Source: an uncultured Acetatifactor sp. (GTDB lineage Bacteria > Bacillota > Clostridia > Lachnospirales > Lachnospiraceae). From it: a stretch of DNA of 29,484 bases. Location: the NCBI GenBank assembly GCA_910585665.1, contig CAJUFI010000014.1, forward strand, positions 22,758 to 52,241, in the 5' to 3' direction. The notes under the pieces were generated by a model. It was not told the DNA's origin, made no database searches, and saw nothing but the letters and a program-made list of their open reading frames with translations. Positions 15,986 through 24,373 of this stretch are shown in pieces. The translations under genes and the position numbers were made by a program. How positions within the stretch are numbered: the first letter of the stretch is position 1; the number at the start of each line of letters is the position of its first letter.

Positions 15986-16639
15986 ATGGAGAGAATAAAG
16001 ATAACGGAGCAGATATCCTACTGCCCGGCGACCGAGGAGCCCCTTTCTGCGGATGTGGGGTTCATCCGTTGCGGGGAAGAGTGGTGGATTTATGACGTGG
16101 GGAGTTCGACAGAAGCCGCCGCAGCCATCAACGGGCTGCAGGGGCGTAAGAATATCGTGCTGTCCCATTTCCATCCGGACCACACCGGGAACATCGCCAA
16201 TCTGGAATATGACACGCTGTACGCGGGGGCCTATACCTGCCGGAGCCTGAAACGGGGAACGGCTGTGGAAGGCCATATATATTTCGAGGGCGGCGTCCAT
16301 CTGTTCCCGCTGCCCTCCAGCCATGCGAAAGGATGCGTGGGGCTGGAGATGGGGGAGTATGCCTTTCTGGGAGACGGGACTTACTGTACGGTGAAGGACG
16401 GGCAGGTGGTGCATAACGCCGGGCTGCTGCGGGAGCTGATCCTGACGCTGGAGGCCCTCCGGGCGCGTTTCGTCCTCCAAAGCCACGGGAATCCTTTCCT
16501 GTGCCCGAAGGAAGAGGTGCTCTCATCCCTGCGGGAGATTTATGCCCGCAGGGACAGAGGGAATCCCTATATTCAATTGGAATCGACAAAGCCGAAAGAC
16601 CCATACAGCTTCCTGGCAACCGCGTTTTCCGGCTCATAG
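15986..16639 (+). CDS. MBL-fold metallo-hydrolase
   Basis: 217 residues with the metallo-beta-lactamase metal site: H61-x-H63-x-D65-H66 in LSHFHPDHTGN, H113 in PSSHAKG, D130 in FLGDGTYC and H167 in QSHGNP. These ligands bind two metal ions in a hydrolase related to glyoxalase II; the substrate is unknown. The ATG at 15986 follows GGGAGGG. The last 22 codons overlap the 3' end of the convergent GNAT gene, so the C-terminal tail (ESTKPKDPYSFLATAFSGS) is antisense to acetyltransferase code and is probably acquired. Confidence 0.83.
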   Translation: MERIKITEQISYCPATEEPLSADVGFIRCGEEWWIYDVGSSTEAAAAINGLQGRKNIVLSHFHPDHTGNIANLEYDTLYAGAYTCRSLKRGTAVEGHIYFEGGVHLFPLPSSHAKGCVGLEMGEYAFLGDGTYCTVKDGQVVHNAGLLRELILTLEALRARFVLQSHGNPFLCPKEEVLSSLREIYARRDRGNPYIQLESTKPKDPYSFLATAFSGS

Positions 16640-17016
16640 GACAGCCAGCAGTATTCTGCTTTGCCACAGGGCTCCGTCCCGATGAAATCCAGAGCAAGTC
16701 TCATGGCTTCCCGCCCATATCCCCTGTGCTGATAGTCTTTGTCAATCATCAGGCGCCAGAGATTATAATTACCGGCTGCGATTGCCGGCGCGTCCTCCCA
16801 GTAATCATCGGTGCCATAGCCTATCATCATAAAGCCCACCGGCTGCTCATCGTCATAGATCCCGAAAGGAAAGGCGTGGCCGCTTCCTGTAATCGTCGTG
16901 TATGCTTCAATGATGCTGATGTCGTTGCCTGCCACAAAGCTCATTTGCTCCTCTTTCACGCGCAGTTTCAATATGTCCCATACATTTTTTCCGTTGATTT
17001 TTTCAAGCCGCAGCAT
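16573..17016 (-). CDS. GNAT family N-acetyltransferase (PaiA/BltD-like), probably 3'-shortened
   Basis: 147 residues with the GNAT core: GFMMIGYG strand, NLWRLMIDKDYQHRGYGREAM (acetyl-CoA pyrophosphate loop QHRGYG) and SYEPENAVARKLYGSFGF. This resembles spermine/spermidine acetyltransferases. It ends at GFVDSN, about 12-20 residues before the usual last strand, exactly where it runs into the MBL gene (67-bp convergent overlap). This suggests that a breakpoint removed the tail. GGAGAGAC precedes the ATG. Confidence 0.78.
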   Translation of the reverse strand: MLRLEKINGKNVWDILKLRVKEEQMSFVAGNDISIIEAYTTITGSGHAFPFGIYDDEQPVGFMMIGYGTDDYWEDAPAIAAGNYNLWRLMIDKDYQHRGYGREAMRLALDFIGTEPCGKAEYCWLSYEPENAVARKLYGSFGFVDSN

Positions 17017-17122
17017 TGTCTCTCCGCCTTTCTGATTTCACTGTCTGTGCCATGTGTGAATCTTTCTTTTCCATTGGGCATTACGGGACGGTACAGGTTC
17101 TGGCTTCCTGGCTTAGCATCCG

Positions 17123-17710
17123 CTACAGGTATTTTCTGACTATATACATGTCTTCTAAATCCCCGCAATGCCGGAACCCTTCGTTTTCATATAGCTTGTC
17201 AAATCCCATGAACTGCATCCACTGGACGGAGGAATCCTTTTGCGGATAAGCTTCTATATAATCGAACCCCTCTTCCTTCGCGTCCCTGCAGACCGCCTGC
17301 AGAAGCTTGCGGGCCACGCCCTGTCTGTGGTACTCCTCCGCGACCATGAAGCAATATATAGCTTTTACTTTCTCTTCGGGCGCAGACACCGCCTTTTGCA
17401 GACTCGGCAAAGCAAATACAAGTCCCGCGCAATTGCGGCAGTGAGACTTTGTGTTCGCATTGCACCATCCGATGATCTTGCCGCCGCTCAGCGCCAGATA
17501 GCCCTGAAGGATTCCTTTCCGTACATAGTCCAGCGCCATCGCCCGGCGTTCCGCCCTGTCAGGCCTGGTCAGGGTACGGTGGTCTGCGCTGCACCAGTTC
17601 ACGCAATAACAGGTATGATTGGGGTCGCGATCGTCATGCGGCGTCGTGTCAAAAAATTCCACATAGGCTTCCGCGTCTTCCGGCATCAATTTTCTCACTT
17701 CAATCTCCAT
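17123..17710 (-). CDS. GNAT family N-acetyltransferase
   Basis: 195 residues. The acetyl-CoA site is AIYCFMVAEEYHRQGVARKL (near 118-137). The N-terminal half carries a Cys/His-rich stretch (NHTCYCVNWCS, then NTKSHCRNCAG) seen in a Clostridial GNAT subgroup of unknown substrate. The ATG at 17710 has CGGAGG seven bases upstream. It lies 106 bp upstream of the other GNAT gene on the same strand, so the two may share a transcript. Confidence 0.83.
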   Translation of the reverse strand: MEIEVRKLMPEDAEAYVEFFDTTPHDDRDPNHTCYCVNWCSADHRTLTRPDRAERRAMALDYVRKGILQGYLALSGGKIIGWCNANTKSHCRNCAGLVFALPSLQKAVSAPEEKVKAIYCFMVAEEYHRQGVARKLLQAVCRDAKEEGFDYIEAYPQKDSSVQWMQFMGFDKLYENEGFRHCGDLEDMYIVRKYL

Positions 17711-17874
17711 TGTCTATCCTCCGTATTGACATCTGCCGGCTCCGAATCCCGAATAAGCAGCCCGGTCTCCGGGAATTCCGGTTTATATAGTTGATTATAA
17801 GTTATTTGACTGCAATTTACAATAGATATGGAACAAGGCATTGCGTTCCAAATGTATTTTGAAACTGTAAAACA

Positions 17875-17903
17875 TTGACGTGGGGAATTTTGTATATTAG
17901 AAT
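17875..17903 (+). promoter_or_regulatory. Promoter with a long leader upstream of the ABC ATPase
   Basis: TTGACG (17875-17880) and TAGAAT (17898-17903) are separated by 17 bp; each hexamer matches consensus at five of six positions. Transcription would start near 17910, leaving about 325 nt before the ATPase gene at 18234. The leader holds a small GTTCC-CCAA-GGAAC hairpin (17936-17949) and the 25-codon ORF at 18020. Confidence 0.75.
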
Positions 17904-18019
17904 AGACTCTGGAATGGAAACACTGAGACCGGCCAGTTCCCCAAGGAACGGAACCTCTTAGCTCCTGTAACTATTGTATCATCAAATATATAGCTCAGAA
18001 TTTGGGAAAGGATGCAGGG

Positions 18020-18097
18020 ATGGAACACCAGCAATTTAAGACTATTGAAGCTATGGACTGCGCAGGGGTGTTGACTGTTCCTTGTTGGAAAAAATAG
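18020..18097 (+). CDS. Possible leader peptide or micropeptide of 25 residues
   Basis: ATG at 18020 to TAG at 18095-18097, preceded by GGGAAAGGATGCAGGG with a reasonable RBS distance. The product begins MEHQQFKTIEAMD and ends CAGVLTVPCWKK, with two Cys eight residues apart and a Lys-Lys end. It lies in the leader between a good promoter and the ABC ATPase gene. It could be a regulatory upstream ORF or a small secreted or modified peptide; no modification enzyme is nearby. Chance cannot be excluded. Confidence 0.35.
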   Translation: MEHQQFKTIEAMDCAGVLTVPCWKK

Positions 18098-18233
18098 AAC
18101 AACGAAAGAAGCCGCACAAAAAAATGGTCTTAAGGGAACTTTTTTCCGAAAAGAGAGATTTTTTAGGCAAATATCATAGAAAAATCAAAAATGAAAATGA
18201 ATCAAAAAAGGGAACCAGGAGGAACATACTGCT

Positions 18234-20195
18234 ATGAAAACACAGAACGAACTGAGGACATTGCTTCGCTCCATCGACCACAAGGGCTATCCGGCCTACA
18301 AATCCCTGGCGGGAGCGTGGAAATTCGACAGATACACGCTGGTGATAGACCATGTACAGGGGGACCCCTTCGCGTCCCCCTCCAGTCTCCATGTGGAGAT
18401 TCCCCACGCCCTGGCCAAATTTCCTGAAGCGTACTATCAAAAAGACTGTTCCCGCATCGCCTTACAGGATTACCTGGTCAGACAGGTGGGCAAGCAGTTT
18501 GAGCAGTACAATTTCAAGGCAAAAGGCTCCGGAAAAAGCGGCCTGCTTTCCATCAGCCGCTGCGGGCAGGCAGTGCTGGAGCGCAGCGCCTGTGAAATCA
18601 CGAAGAACGGTCTGACAGTCCGTTTCCACGTAGGCTTCCCGGCCTTCGGGCGCACCATCAACGCGGGCGAGCTGGACAAGATTCTGTTCGATTTCCTCCC
18701 CCGCTGTGTGGAGAACAGCCTGTTCTATGCCAGACTGGATGCCGGAAAGGTACAGCGGGCGGTCTTCCTTGCAGAGGATCAGGAAGCAGTCCGCCATATC
18801 CTGAAAGAGGAAAAGCTGGTGGCCTTTGTGGCCAACGGCTCCGTGCTGCCCAGGAAGAGCGGCGTCTCCGATTTGCCCATGGCGGACAGCGTGCCTTTCC
18901 AGTCCCCTGCGTCCATGGAAAGGACATTCAAACTGCCCCATAAAGGCGAGATCACCGGCATGGCCATCCCCGAGGGAATTACCCTCATCGTGGGCGGCGG
19001 CTACCACGGAAAGTCCACCCTGCTGGAGGCCATCCAGATGGGAATATACGACCACATAGAAGGAGATGGACGGGAATTCGTCATTACCGATGACACGGCC
19101 CTGAAGCTGCGGGCGGAGGACGGCAGGTCTATCCGCAACGTGGACATCTCCCTGTTCATCAACGATCTGCCCAACAAAAAGGACACCACGAAATTCTCCA
19201 CCGAGGACGCCAGCGGCTCCACCTCCCAGGCGGCAGCCGTGGTGGAGGGCATGGAGGCCGGGACGCGCCTGTTCCTGATTGACGAGGACACCTCCGCCAC
19301 CAACTTCATGGTCCGGGACGAGTTCATGCAGCAGGTCATCGTCCGGGACAAGGAGCCCATTACGCCTTTCCTGGAGCGGGCCGGGGAGCTCTATGAGAAA
19401 GCCGGAATCTCCACCATACTGGTGGCCGGAAGCTCCGGCGCCTTCTTCTATATCGCCGACCATATCCTGATGATGGACTGTTACCGACCCGTGGACATCA
19501 CGGACCGGGTGAAGGCCCTGTGCGACGGTCACACCGCTCCCAGGGTGAAAGCGCCGGGATTCGCGGTGCCTGAGTTCGACAGGGTGCTCCCGGCCTTCCG
19601 GAAAGCCCAGAAAGGACGGGGCAGAGGATGGGACGGCAAGGAATTGGGGCGCAAGAACATCGGCTATGAGGGAAGCGGATACAACGGCGATGAGGAGAAC
19701 GGAAGCGGATACGGCAGCCGTGAGAGAGGGGAAGACGGAGACAGCTACAGAGGCTCCGCCATGCCGGAAAACAGATACGGCAGAGAGAGCCAGGGCGGCA
19801 GAGGGCGAAGAGACGGTTATGGCGAAAGGGGCAGCAGCAACGACAGCAGAGGAAGAGACGGCAATCGCGGCGGGCAGAGGGACAGCCGCCACGAGCATAT
19901 GAAGACCAAGTCCTTCGGCCTGGAATCTTTCTCCCTGGACAGGGAAGAGGTTAACGTGCGCTACCTGGAGCAGCTGCTGGATCCGGAACAGGTCAGCGCC
20001 CTGGCCCACATGCTCTGTTACGGTCTGGAACAGGTCATGGACGGGAAGAAGACCGTGCGCCAGACCGTGCAGACCATCTGGAATGCCTGGGAAAGGGAGG
20101 GCTGGAAGCCCTTTGCCGGTTCCTTTGTGCCCTGTGGCCTGGTGAAGCCCAGGATTCAGGAGCTTTATGCTTGCCTGAACCGCTTCCGTGGCTAA
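18234..20195 (+). CDS. PF09818-type ABC-class ATPase with RG-rich insertion
   Basis: 653 residues of the predicted ABC-class ATPase family: an N-terminal domain (about 1-235), then Walker A GGGYHGKST (254-262), an ABC-like signature SGSTSQAAA (328-336) and Walker B LFLIDEDTSATNFM (347-360). Members lack membrane domains. The trypanosome relative MRB1590 is an RNA-binding factor with this fold, so nucleic acid binding is a fair guess. Residues about 458-555 are a Gly/Arg/Glu/Ser/Tyr-rich low-complexity block (GYEGSGYNGDEENGSGYGS, RGGRR-like pieces). It is inserted between the ATPase core and the C-terminal domain and resembles eukaryotic RGG tails. AGGAGGAAC precedes the ATG. Confidence 0.82.
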   Translation: MKTQNELRTLLRSIDHKGYPAYKSLAGAWKFDRYTLVIDHVQGDPFASPSSLHVEIPHALAKFPEAYYQKDCSRIALQDYLVRQVGKQFEQYNFKAKGSGKSGLLSISRCGQAVLERSACEITKNGLTVRFHVGFPAFGRTINAGELDKILFDFLPRCVENSLFYARLDAGKVQRAVFLAEDQEAVRHILKEEKLVAFVANGSVLPRKSGVSDLPMADSVPFQSPASMERTFKLPHKGEITGMAIPEGITLIVGGGYHGKSTLLEAIQMGIYDHIEGDGREFVITDDTALKLRAEDGRSIRNVDISLFINDLPNKKDTTKFSTEDASGSTSQAAAVVEGMEAGTRLFLIDEDTSATNFMVRDEFMQQVIVRDKEPITPFLERAGELYEKAGISTILVAGSSGAFFYIADHILMMDCYRPVDITDRVKALCDGHTAPRVKAPGFAVPEFDRVLPAFRKAQKGRGRGWDGKELGRKNIGYEGSGYNGDEENGSGYGSRERGEDGDSYRGSAMPENRYGRESQGGRGRRDGYGERGSSNDSRGRDGNRGGQRDSRHEHMKTKSFGLESFSLDREEVNVRYLEQLLDPEQVSALAHMLCYGLEQVMDGKKTVRQTVQTIWNAWEREGWKPFAGSFVPCGLVKPRIQELYACLNRFRG

Positions 20196-20249
20196 GCGTG
20201 GGAAGAAACCCTAAGTGTGAGAAGGAATTCTAAGCGTGAAAAGAAGCGC
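20193..20249 (+). repeat. 19-bp degenerate tandem repeat, three units
   Basis: Three 19-bp units (20193-20211, 20212-20230, 20231-20249) share the pattern TAAGYGTGRRAAGRA, and a fourth TAAG begins after them. The first unit starts in the stop codon of the ATPase gene, and each unit supplies another TAA. Confidence 0.75.
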
Positions 20250-20321
20250 TAAGGACTTCCAGGTTCGCGGCAAGCATGATTTGCGTGTGGCGGGGCTGGA
20301 TGTGTGGGGGATTGCGGCTAT

Positions 20322-21232
20322 ATGAAAGCATTCAATGTAAGCGGGGCATGTCGCCCTGACAGGCATTATATGGTCGATTTGAAGGAACGGCTTGGGGAAG
20401 TCAGGAAAATGGTGGATGCCGGACAGTATTTTGCCATAACCAGGGCGAGGCAGTATGGAAAAAAGGGCGATTCCTCCGGGAGAGGCGCGTGGACGAAGTC
20501 CGGTTTCCAGGAGGCGCTGAAAATGCTCCTCAGCGAAAAGAACGCCCTGTATGAATCCCTGGTAAATAAACTGGAAGATTATCCGGAATTGAAGACAGTG
20601 CTTTACGACCTTCTTTTTACCGGGAGGCCTATACCTTATACTGCGATGAATAAATCCATTGAAGTGGCGACCATGTTCGGCTTTGTAAAAAATGCGGACG
20701 GGACTGCGGTGGTATCCAACAGAATTTTCGAGTCGGTGCTTTACAGCTTATTCCTGTCGGAAGAGTATGTTGACAATAGGATTTATGATGCGGGCCTGCG
20801 GGAAAAGAACCAGTTTTTGTCAAAGGGCGATTGAACTTCAGGAGAGTGCTGGAAAAGTTCGTGGAGAGCTTTGACAGTCTATATGGAGACAGGAATGAGA
20901 CTTTTCTGGAGGACGCAGGCAGGCGTTATTTTATGCTATTTCTGAAGCCAATCATCAATGGGGTGGGAAATAGCTATGTAGAAGCCCAGACCCGCAATCA
21001 GGAAAGGATGGATTTGGTCGTTGACTATCGGGGCGAGCAGTTTGTAGTTGAACTGAAAATCTGGCGCGGAAATGCGTACAATGAAAGAGGTGAAGCCCAG
21101 ATTTCGGATTATCTGGAGTATTTCCATTTGAAGAAAGGCTACATGCTCAGCTTTAATTTTAATAAGCATAAGGAAATCGGCGTGAAAGACATAGTTCTGG
21201 GTGACAAGTTGATTGTGGAAGCTGTGGTATGA
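20322..21232 (+). pseudogene. AAA-ATPase/PD-(D/E)XK (DUF1703-like) protein with internal deletion and frameshift
   Basis: The N-terminus (MKAFNVSGACRPDRHYMVDL, then FAITRARQYGK) matches the start of Lachnospiraceae AAA-like proteins up to Walker A. Instead of GKT and the rest of the ATPase domain, the sequence jumps to the C-terminal region (SGFQEALKMLLSEKNALYES and PELKTVLYDLLFTGRPIPY). That loses an estimated 250-300 codons. A second lesion near 20831 shifts the frame. The nuclease-like C-terminal domain then continues from LNFRRVLEKFVESF to ELKIWRGNAY and stops at 21230-21232. Both nuclease landmarks (RMDLVVDY and VVELKIW) remain. The protein cannot bind ATP and is almost certainly dead. 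Confidence 0.78.
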
Positions 21233-21300
21233 CTTCAAGCAGGTATGCAGATTCCTGGAGAGCCACAGCATACCTGGTTCGAAGTCTCACACAATTCCGA

Positions 21301-21434
21301 AAAAAGAGCATAATTATCATCTGATTTTTGACCGATGTACCGTGCCCCGGGGCATCGAAGCGGTGCTGCGGGCAGACGGCAGAGAATATCTGCTGGAGTC
21401 TGTGGAATTCCGTCTCCGGCGCCAGGGCGCATAG
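21301..21434 (+). pseudogene. Possible glycosidase C-terminal remnant
   Basis: A frame without a start reads KKEHNYHLIFDRCTVPRGIEA, then VLRADGREYLLESVEFRLRR and a TAG at 21432-21434. The pattern (VP-x-G-x-EA-x2-RADGREYLLESVEF) resembles the last beta-sandwich strands of GH78-type rhamnosidases, but it is too short for certainty. It is one of several fragments packed into 20322-22518. Confidence 0.3.
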
Positions 21435-21441
21435 GGACATG

Positions 21442-22163
21442 TCAGTCCGGGCCGTCCGAAGGATGGGCAGCCCGGAAGTCTGCCGGGGACATGCCGAAAT
21501 GCCGCTGGAACAGATGATGGAAATGGCTGCTGTTGTGATAGCCTGCCGCAAGGGCGATATCCCTGACGGGAAGGCGCGTGCTGCGCAGCAGGCCTGCCGC
21601 CTGCTTCATGCGGATGTCCTGAAGATATTCCTGAAAGCTGACGCCCAGATATTTCTGCAGCAGCAGATTGTAATAATTGCGATGATAATGGAAAGTCGTT
21701 TCCAGCTCACGGGAAGTGACCGTGGCAAAATGCAGGCGGATATAGCGCTCCAGCTCATAAAGGAGCGCTTTTTCTCTGCTTTCCCGGTCGGAACTGTGCA
21801 GCTTCATGGAGTACCTCCGGCAGAGCAGGGAAAGGAGGCGAATCAGGTTGCCCCGGATGATTTCCCCGCTGCCCTCCGCGGGAAAATAGTCCTCCTCAAT
21901 CAAAGTCTCCAGAATCCGGGAAAGCTGCCAGGGGGAATTTGGGGAGACATGGGAGGGAGCCAGGGGGGCGGCAGGCTGGAGATGGAGATAGCTCTGTTCC
22001 TTCCGCTGTCTGCGCAGCGCATGAAAGAAAAAACGCTGCAATTCGTCCTGATGGTCATAGGAGGACAGCAATTGATCCAGGTAACTGTCCTGAAGGGACA
22101 AAAACAGCACGATGGCGTCACAGTCTCCGGCCAGCACATGGCCCATGGCGGAGCGCCCTCCCA
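21442..22163 (-). pseudogene. AraC-family regulator, 5'-truncated
   Basis: The C-terminal 240 or so residues of an AraC-type protein are intact. They include DSYLDQLLSSYDHQDELQRF, a helical middle region and a full double HTH (SRELETTFHYHRNYYNLLLQ, then VRDIALAAGYHNSSHFHHLF and FGMSPADFRAAH). Upstream of about 22163 the same frame enters sequence antisense to a GH2 beta-galactosidase fragment. The start codon and most of the sensor domain are therefore missing. Translation from an internal start is possible but no good RBS was seen. Confidence 0.72.
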
Positions 22164-22167
22164 TGTG

Positions 22168-22518
22168 TCGGATTATCCCTGGCGGCTGGCCAACGACGCG
22201 GATATCACGGTGTCCGGGAAAATCACGCCCCAGGGCACTTATAGGAAAATCGTCTGGGGCAGCCACGAGACAGGGCTGTATGCACAGCATCCGAAATACC
22301 ATGGGATGGTATATGTGTATTCCGCTGCTGACGAAGTGGAGCTGTGGCTGAACGGTAAAAGCTGCGGCCGGGCGGCTGCCGGGAAAGAGAACCGTTACAC
22401 GGCAGTGTTCGAGGTGAACTATGAGCCGGGCAGCCTGAGCGCCGCCAGTTTCCGGCAGGGCGTTGAAGAAAAGCATAAAGGGGCCAGGTGGAACAGGAAA
22501 ACTTTGGAGGCCACAGGG
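22168..22518 (+). pseudogene. GH2 beta-galactosidase fragment (DUF4982-like region)
   Basis: About 115 codons without start or stop read SDYPWRLANDADITVSGKI, TYRKIVWGSHETGLYAQHPK and SAADEVELWLNGKSCGRAAA. This resembles the segment of GH2 beta-galactosidases that ends the catalytic barrel and enters the following beta-sandwich (RLAN.ADI, YR.IVWG, ETGLY). Catalytic residues lie outside the fragment. It directly abuts the truncated AraC gene on the opposite strand. Confidence 0.65.
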
Positions 22519-22525
22519 CAGTCCC

Positions 22526-22569
22526 AGAAAGAGCTGCGGCCAAGCACGAAACAGGCCGCAGCTCTTTCT
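22526..22569 (-). terminator. Strong hairpin terminator after the lipoprotein gene
   Basis: A perfect 16-bp stem (22526-22541 with 22554-22569) has a 12-nt loop. Read on the minus strand it ends in CTCTTTCT and lies 32 bp beyond the lipoprotein hydrolase stop. The opposite side also has U-rich sequence, so it may work in both directions. Confidence 0.7.
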
Positions 22570-22600
22570 CTGACAGGGGCCATGGAAAACAGGCCGCCGC

Positions 22601-24127
22601 TTAAAATTCGATACTGTCGATGACGCTCTGGAACAATACGTCCGATTCCTCCGCATAGTCCTCATAGGTGACGAAATTCAAGTTCACATAGCAGGAGCCT
22701 TCCTGGATGACCACATAGCGCTGGTAGTACGGCGTGCCCTCATCGTCCTGGAATACGGTGGAGGTATCGATGGCAGGCTGGCCGCCAACGGTCAGGTCTG
22801 TCACCTCATATCCTTCCGTCTCCATGGAGCTTTTAAGGGCGGCCAGGTCGGATATCTCGTCCAGAGAATAGGTGTCAATATGGAGAAGGGCCATGTCCCA
22901 GGGATTGTCGTCTTCATAGCGGGAGTATACATCCAAGCCCACTCCGTCAGAACTTTCCGTAATTTCCCACAGATAAGGGCAGGAGAATGACATCTGGGGA
23001 TCCGTCAGGGTGCGCCGGGTCATGACAGGCACCGGTGCCACAGGCTCCTGGGCCATGGCGGTCTCCAGCTCTTCCTGGGTGATGGAGATATTGGGCTCTG
23101 CGCCGGTGTCCGCCAGAATCTTCTGGGCCAGTACCCTGGTGATGGGGGCCAGCACCGAGAAATGGTCGGCATTCTCCATCACATAGCCGTGGAGGTTTTC
23201 ATTTTCTGTGGCCGCCTCCATCCGCTCCAGGCACTGGGAATTGCCGTCCCTGCCTTCGATCAGGAAGGTGGGGCTTTTGATATTGTCCAGCCAGTAGAGC
23301 GGGGAGCGCATGATATGCTCCTCCTCGTTTTCCGTGTCGAAGGTGAACTGGGAATTGTTGTGGTACTTGATCTCGTCCACCGCCCCGAAACAGAAGACCG
23401 CCCGGAACTTGTCCGAGTATTCGGATGCCAACAGGGCTCTGGTGCCCCCTGTGCTGTGGCCGCCTAAATAGATGCGGTCGGGGTCCACATAGGGCAGGGA
23501 GGCCGCGTATTCATAGGCCGAAATGATATCGTCCACCTCGCCGAAGAGGGCCTCGTAATGGCCGGGATTGCCGTTGCCGCCCCGGAAAGAGGGATACATG
23601 GTGAGCAGGCCGGCCTGCCAGAAAGCGGAGCCTGTCTGGTCATTGTCCCACTCCGGATAGCACCAGGGGAAATCATCGATGCCGTTGCCCCAGCCGCCTA
23701 CCACCCATATGATGATGGGGTGCTTCTGGCCGTCTCCGGGGTCGCTGGACACATAGGCGGCCAGGTCGCCCACCTTGGAGGGGTAGGAGACCAGGTCGAA
23801 GAGGCCTTCCGGCGGCGCGGGGACAGTGTAGTCATCGTTTTCCTCCCGGACAAGCGTGGTAGTGAACGCGTCATGGGCTTCGGCGAAATTGCCCCGGCTC
23901 TGTATCTGGGACTGGGGGTCGGCGGCCAGGGGATTGCCGTTTATGATGCCGGAGGATCCGGCGTCTTCTCCCTGGGAGTCTTCTCCCTGGGAGTTCTCTC
24001 CCTGGGAGCCTTCGCTCTGGGAACTGTCGTTTCCGGAGGACTGGGGGGAGCCACAGGACACCGTGGCAAAAACGGTGGCCGTGGCCATGAAAAGCGCAAA
24101 GGCTTTTCTGATTGATGTTGCTTTCAT
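22601..24127 (-). CDS. Secreted lipoprotein with alpha/beta-hydrolase domain
   Basis: 508 residues. A lipoprotein signal peptide (1-24) ends in the lipobox VSCGS with Cys25 as the lipid anchor. A Ser/Gly/Glu/Gln linker (about 31-60) contains tandem SQGED-like units. The hydrolase domain (about 100-345) carries the nucleophile S225 in GGHSTGG, with a likely Asp in EGRDGN (294) and His in NADHFS (322). The arrangement WVVGGWGNGIDD and YVDPDRIYLGGHSTGG is that of prolyl-oligopeptidase/dienelactone-type enzymes. A C-terminal domain (about 360-508) was not recognised. It should act outside the membrane as an esterase or peptidase; the substrate is unknown. The ATG at 24127 follows AAGGAAGG. Confidence 0.82.
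   Translation of the reverse strand: MKATSIRKAFALFMATATVFATVSCGSPQSSGNDSSQSEGSQGENSQGEDSQGEDAGSSGIINGNPLAADPQSQIQSRGNFAEAHDAFTTTLVREENDDYTVPAPPEGLFDLVSYPSKVGDLAAYVSSDPGDGQKHPIIIWVVGGWGNGIDDFPWCYPEWDNDQTGSAFWQAGLLTMYPSFRGGNGNPGHYEALFGEVDDIISAYEYAASLPYVDPDRIYLGGHSTGGTRALLASEYSDKFRAVFCFGAVDEIKYHNNSQFTFDTENEEEHIMRSPLYWLDNIKSPTFLIEGRDGNSQCLERMEAATENENLHGYVMENADHFSVLAPITRVLAQKILADTGAEPNISITQEELETAMAQEPVAPVPVMTRRTLTDPQMSFSCPYLWEITESSDGVGLDVYSRYEDDNPWDMALLHIDTYSLDEISDLAALKSSMETEGYEVTDLTVGGQPAIDTSTVFQDDEGTPYYQRYVVIQEGSCYVNLNFVTYEDYAEESDVLFQSVIDSIEF
23967..24026 (-). repeat. 15-bp tandem repeat in the lipoprotein linker
   Basis: Four 15-bp units (23967-23981, 23982-23996, 23997-24011, 24012-24026) encode SQGED/SQGEN/SEGSQ-like pentapeptides just after the lipidation site. 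The period keeps the frame, so tether length can vary. Confidence 0.85.
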
Positions 24128-24373
24128 GAGAATTACCTTCCTTTTCCTGTGATTGTGATGACACATCCTTTCTATTATATCTGTTTTCTGCGGCGCTTTC
24201 AACCGTCGGGCGCAGTTTTTTGCCATCCCGTTTTTGCCATTCTGGCAATCGGCGTGGATCTGTGGAAGAAATCTTTTGGGAAAGCGCCATATTTTCATGG
24301 AAATATAGTGGAGAATGGTGTAAGATAGGAAATGTGGGCAATACCAATTACAGGCGAAAGGAAGAGGACAGAC

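Noticed and set aside
18462..20009. Minus-strand open frame of 515 codons
   Set aside because: It is a shadow of the ABC ATPase gene; composition is random and the plus frame has clear Walker motifs.
21265..21300. tRNA-like 3' end (GGTTCGAAGTC)
   Set aside because: No acceptor, D or anticodon arm could be folded around it.
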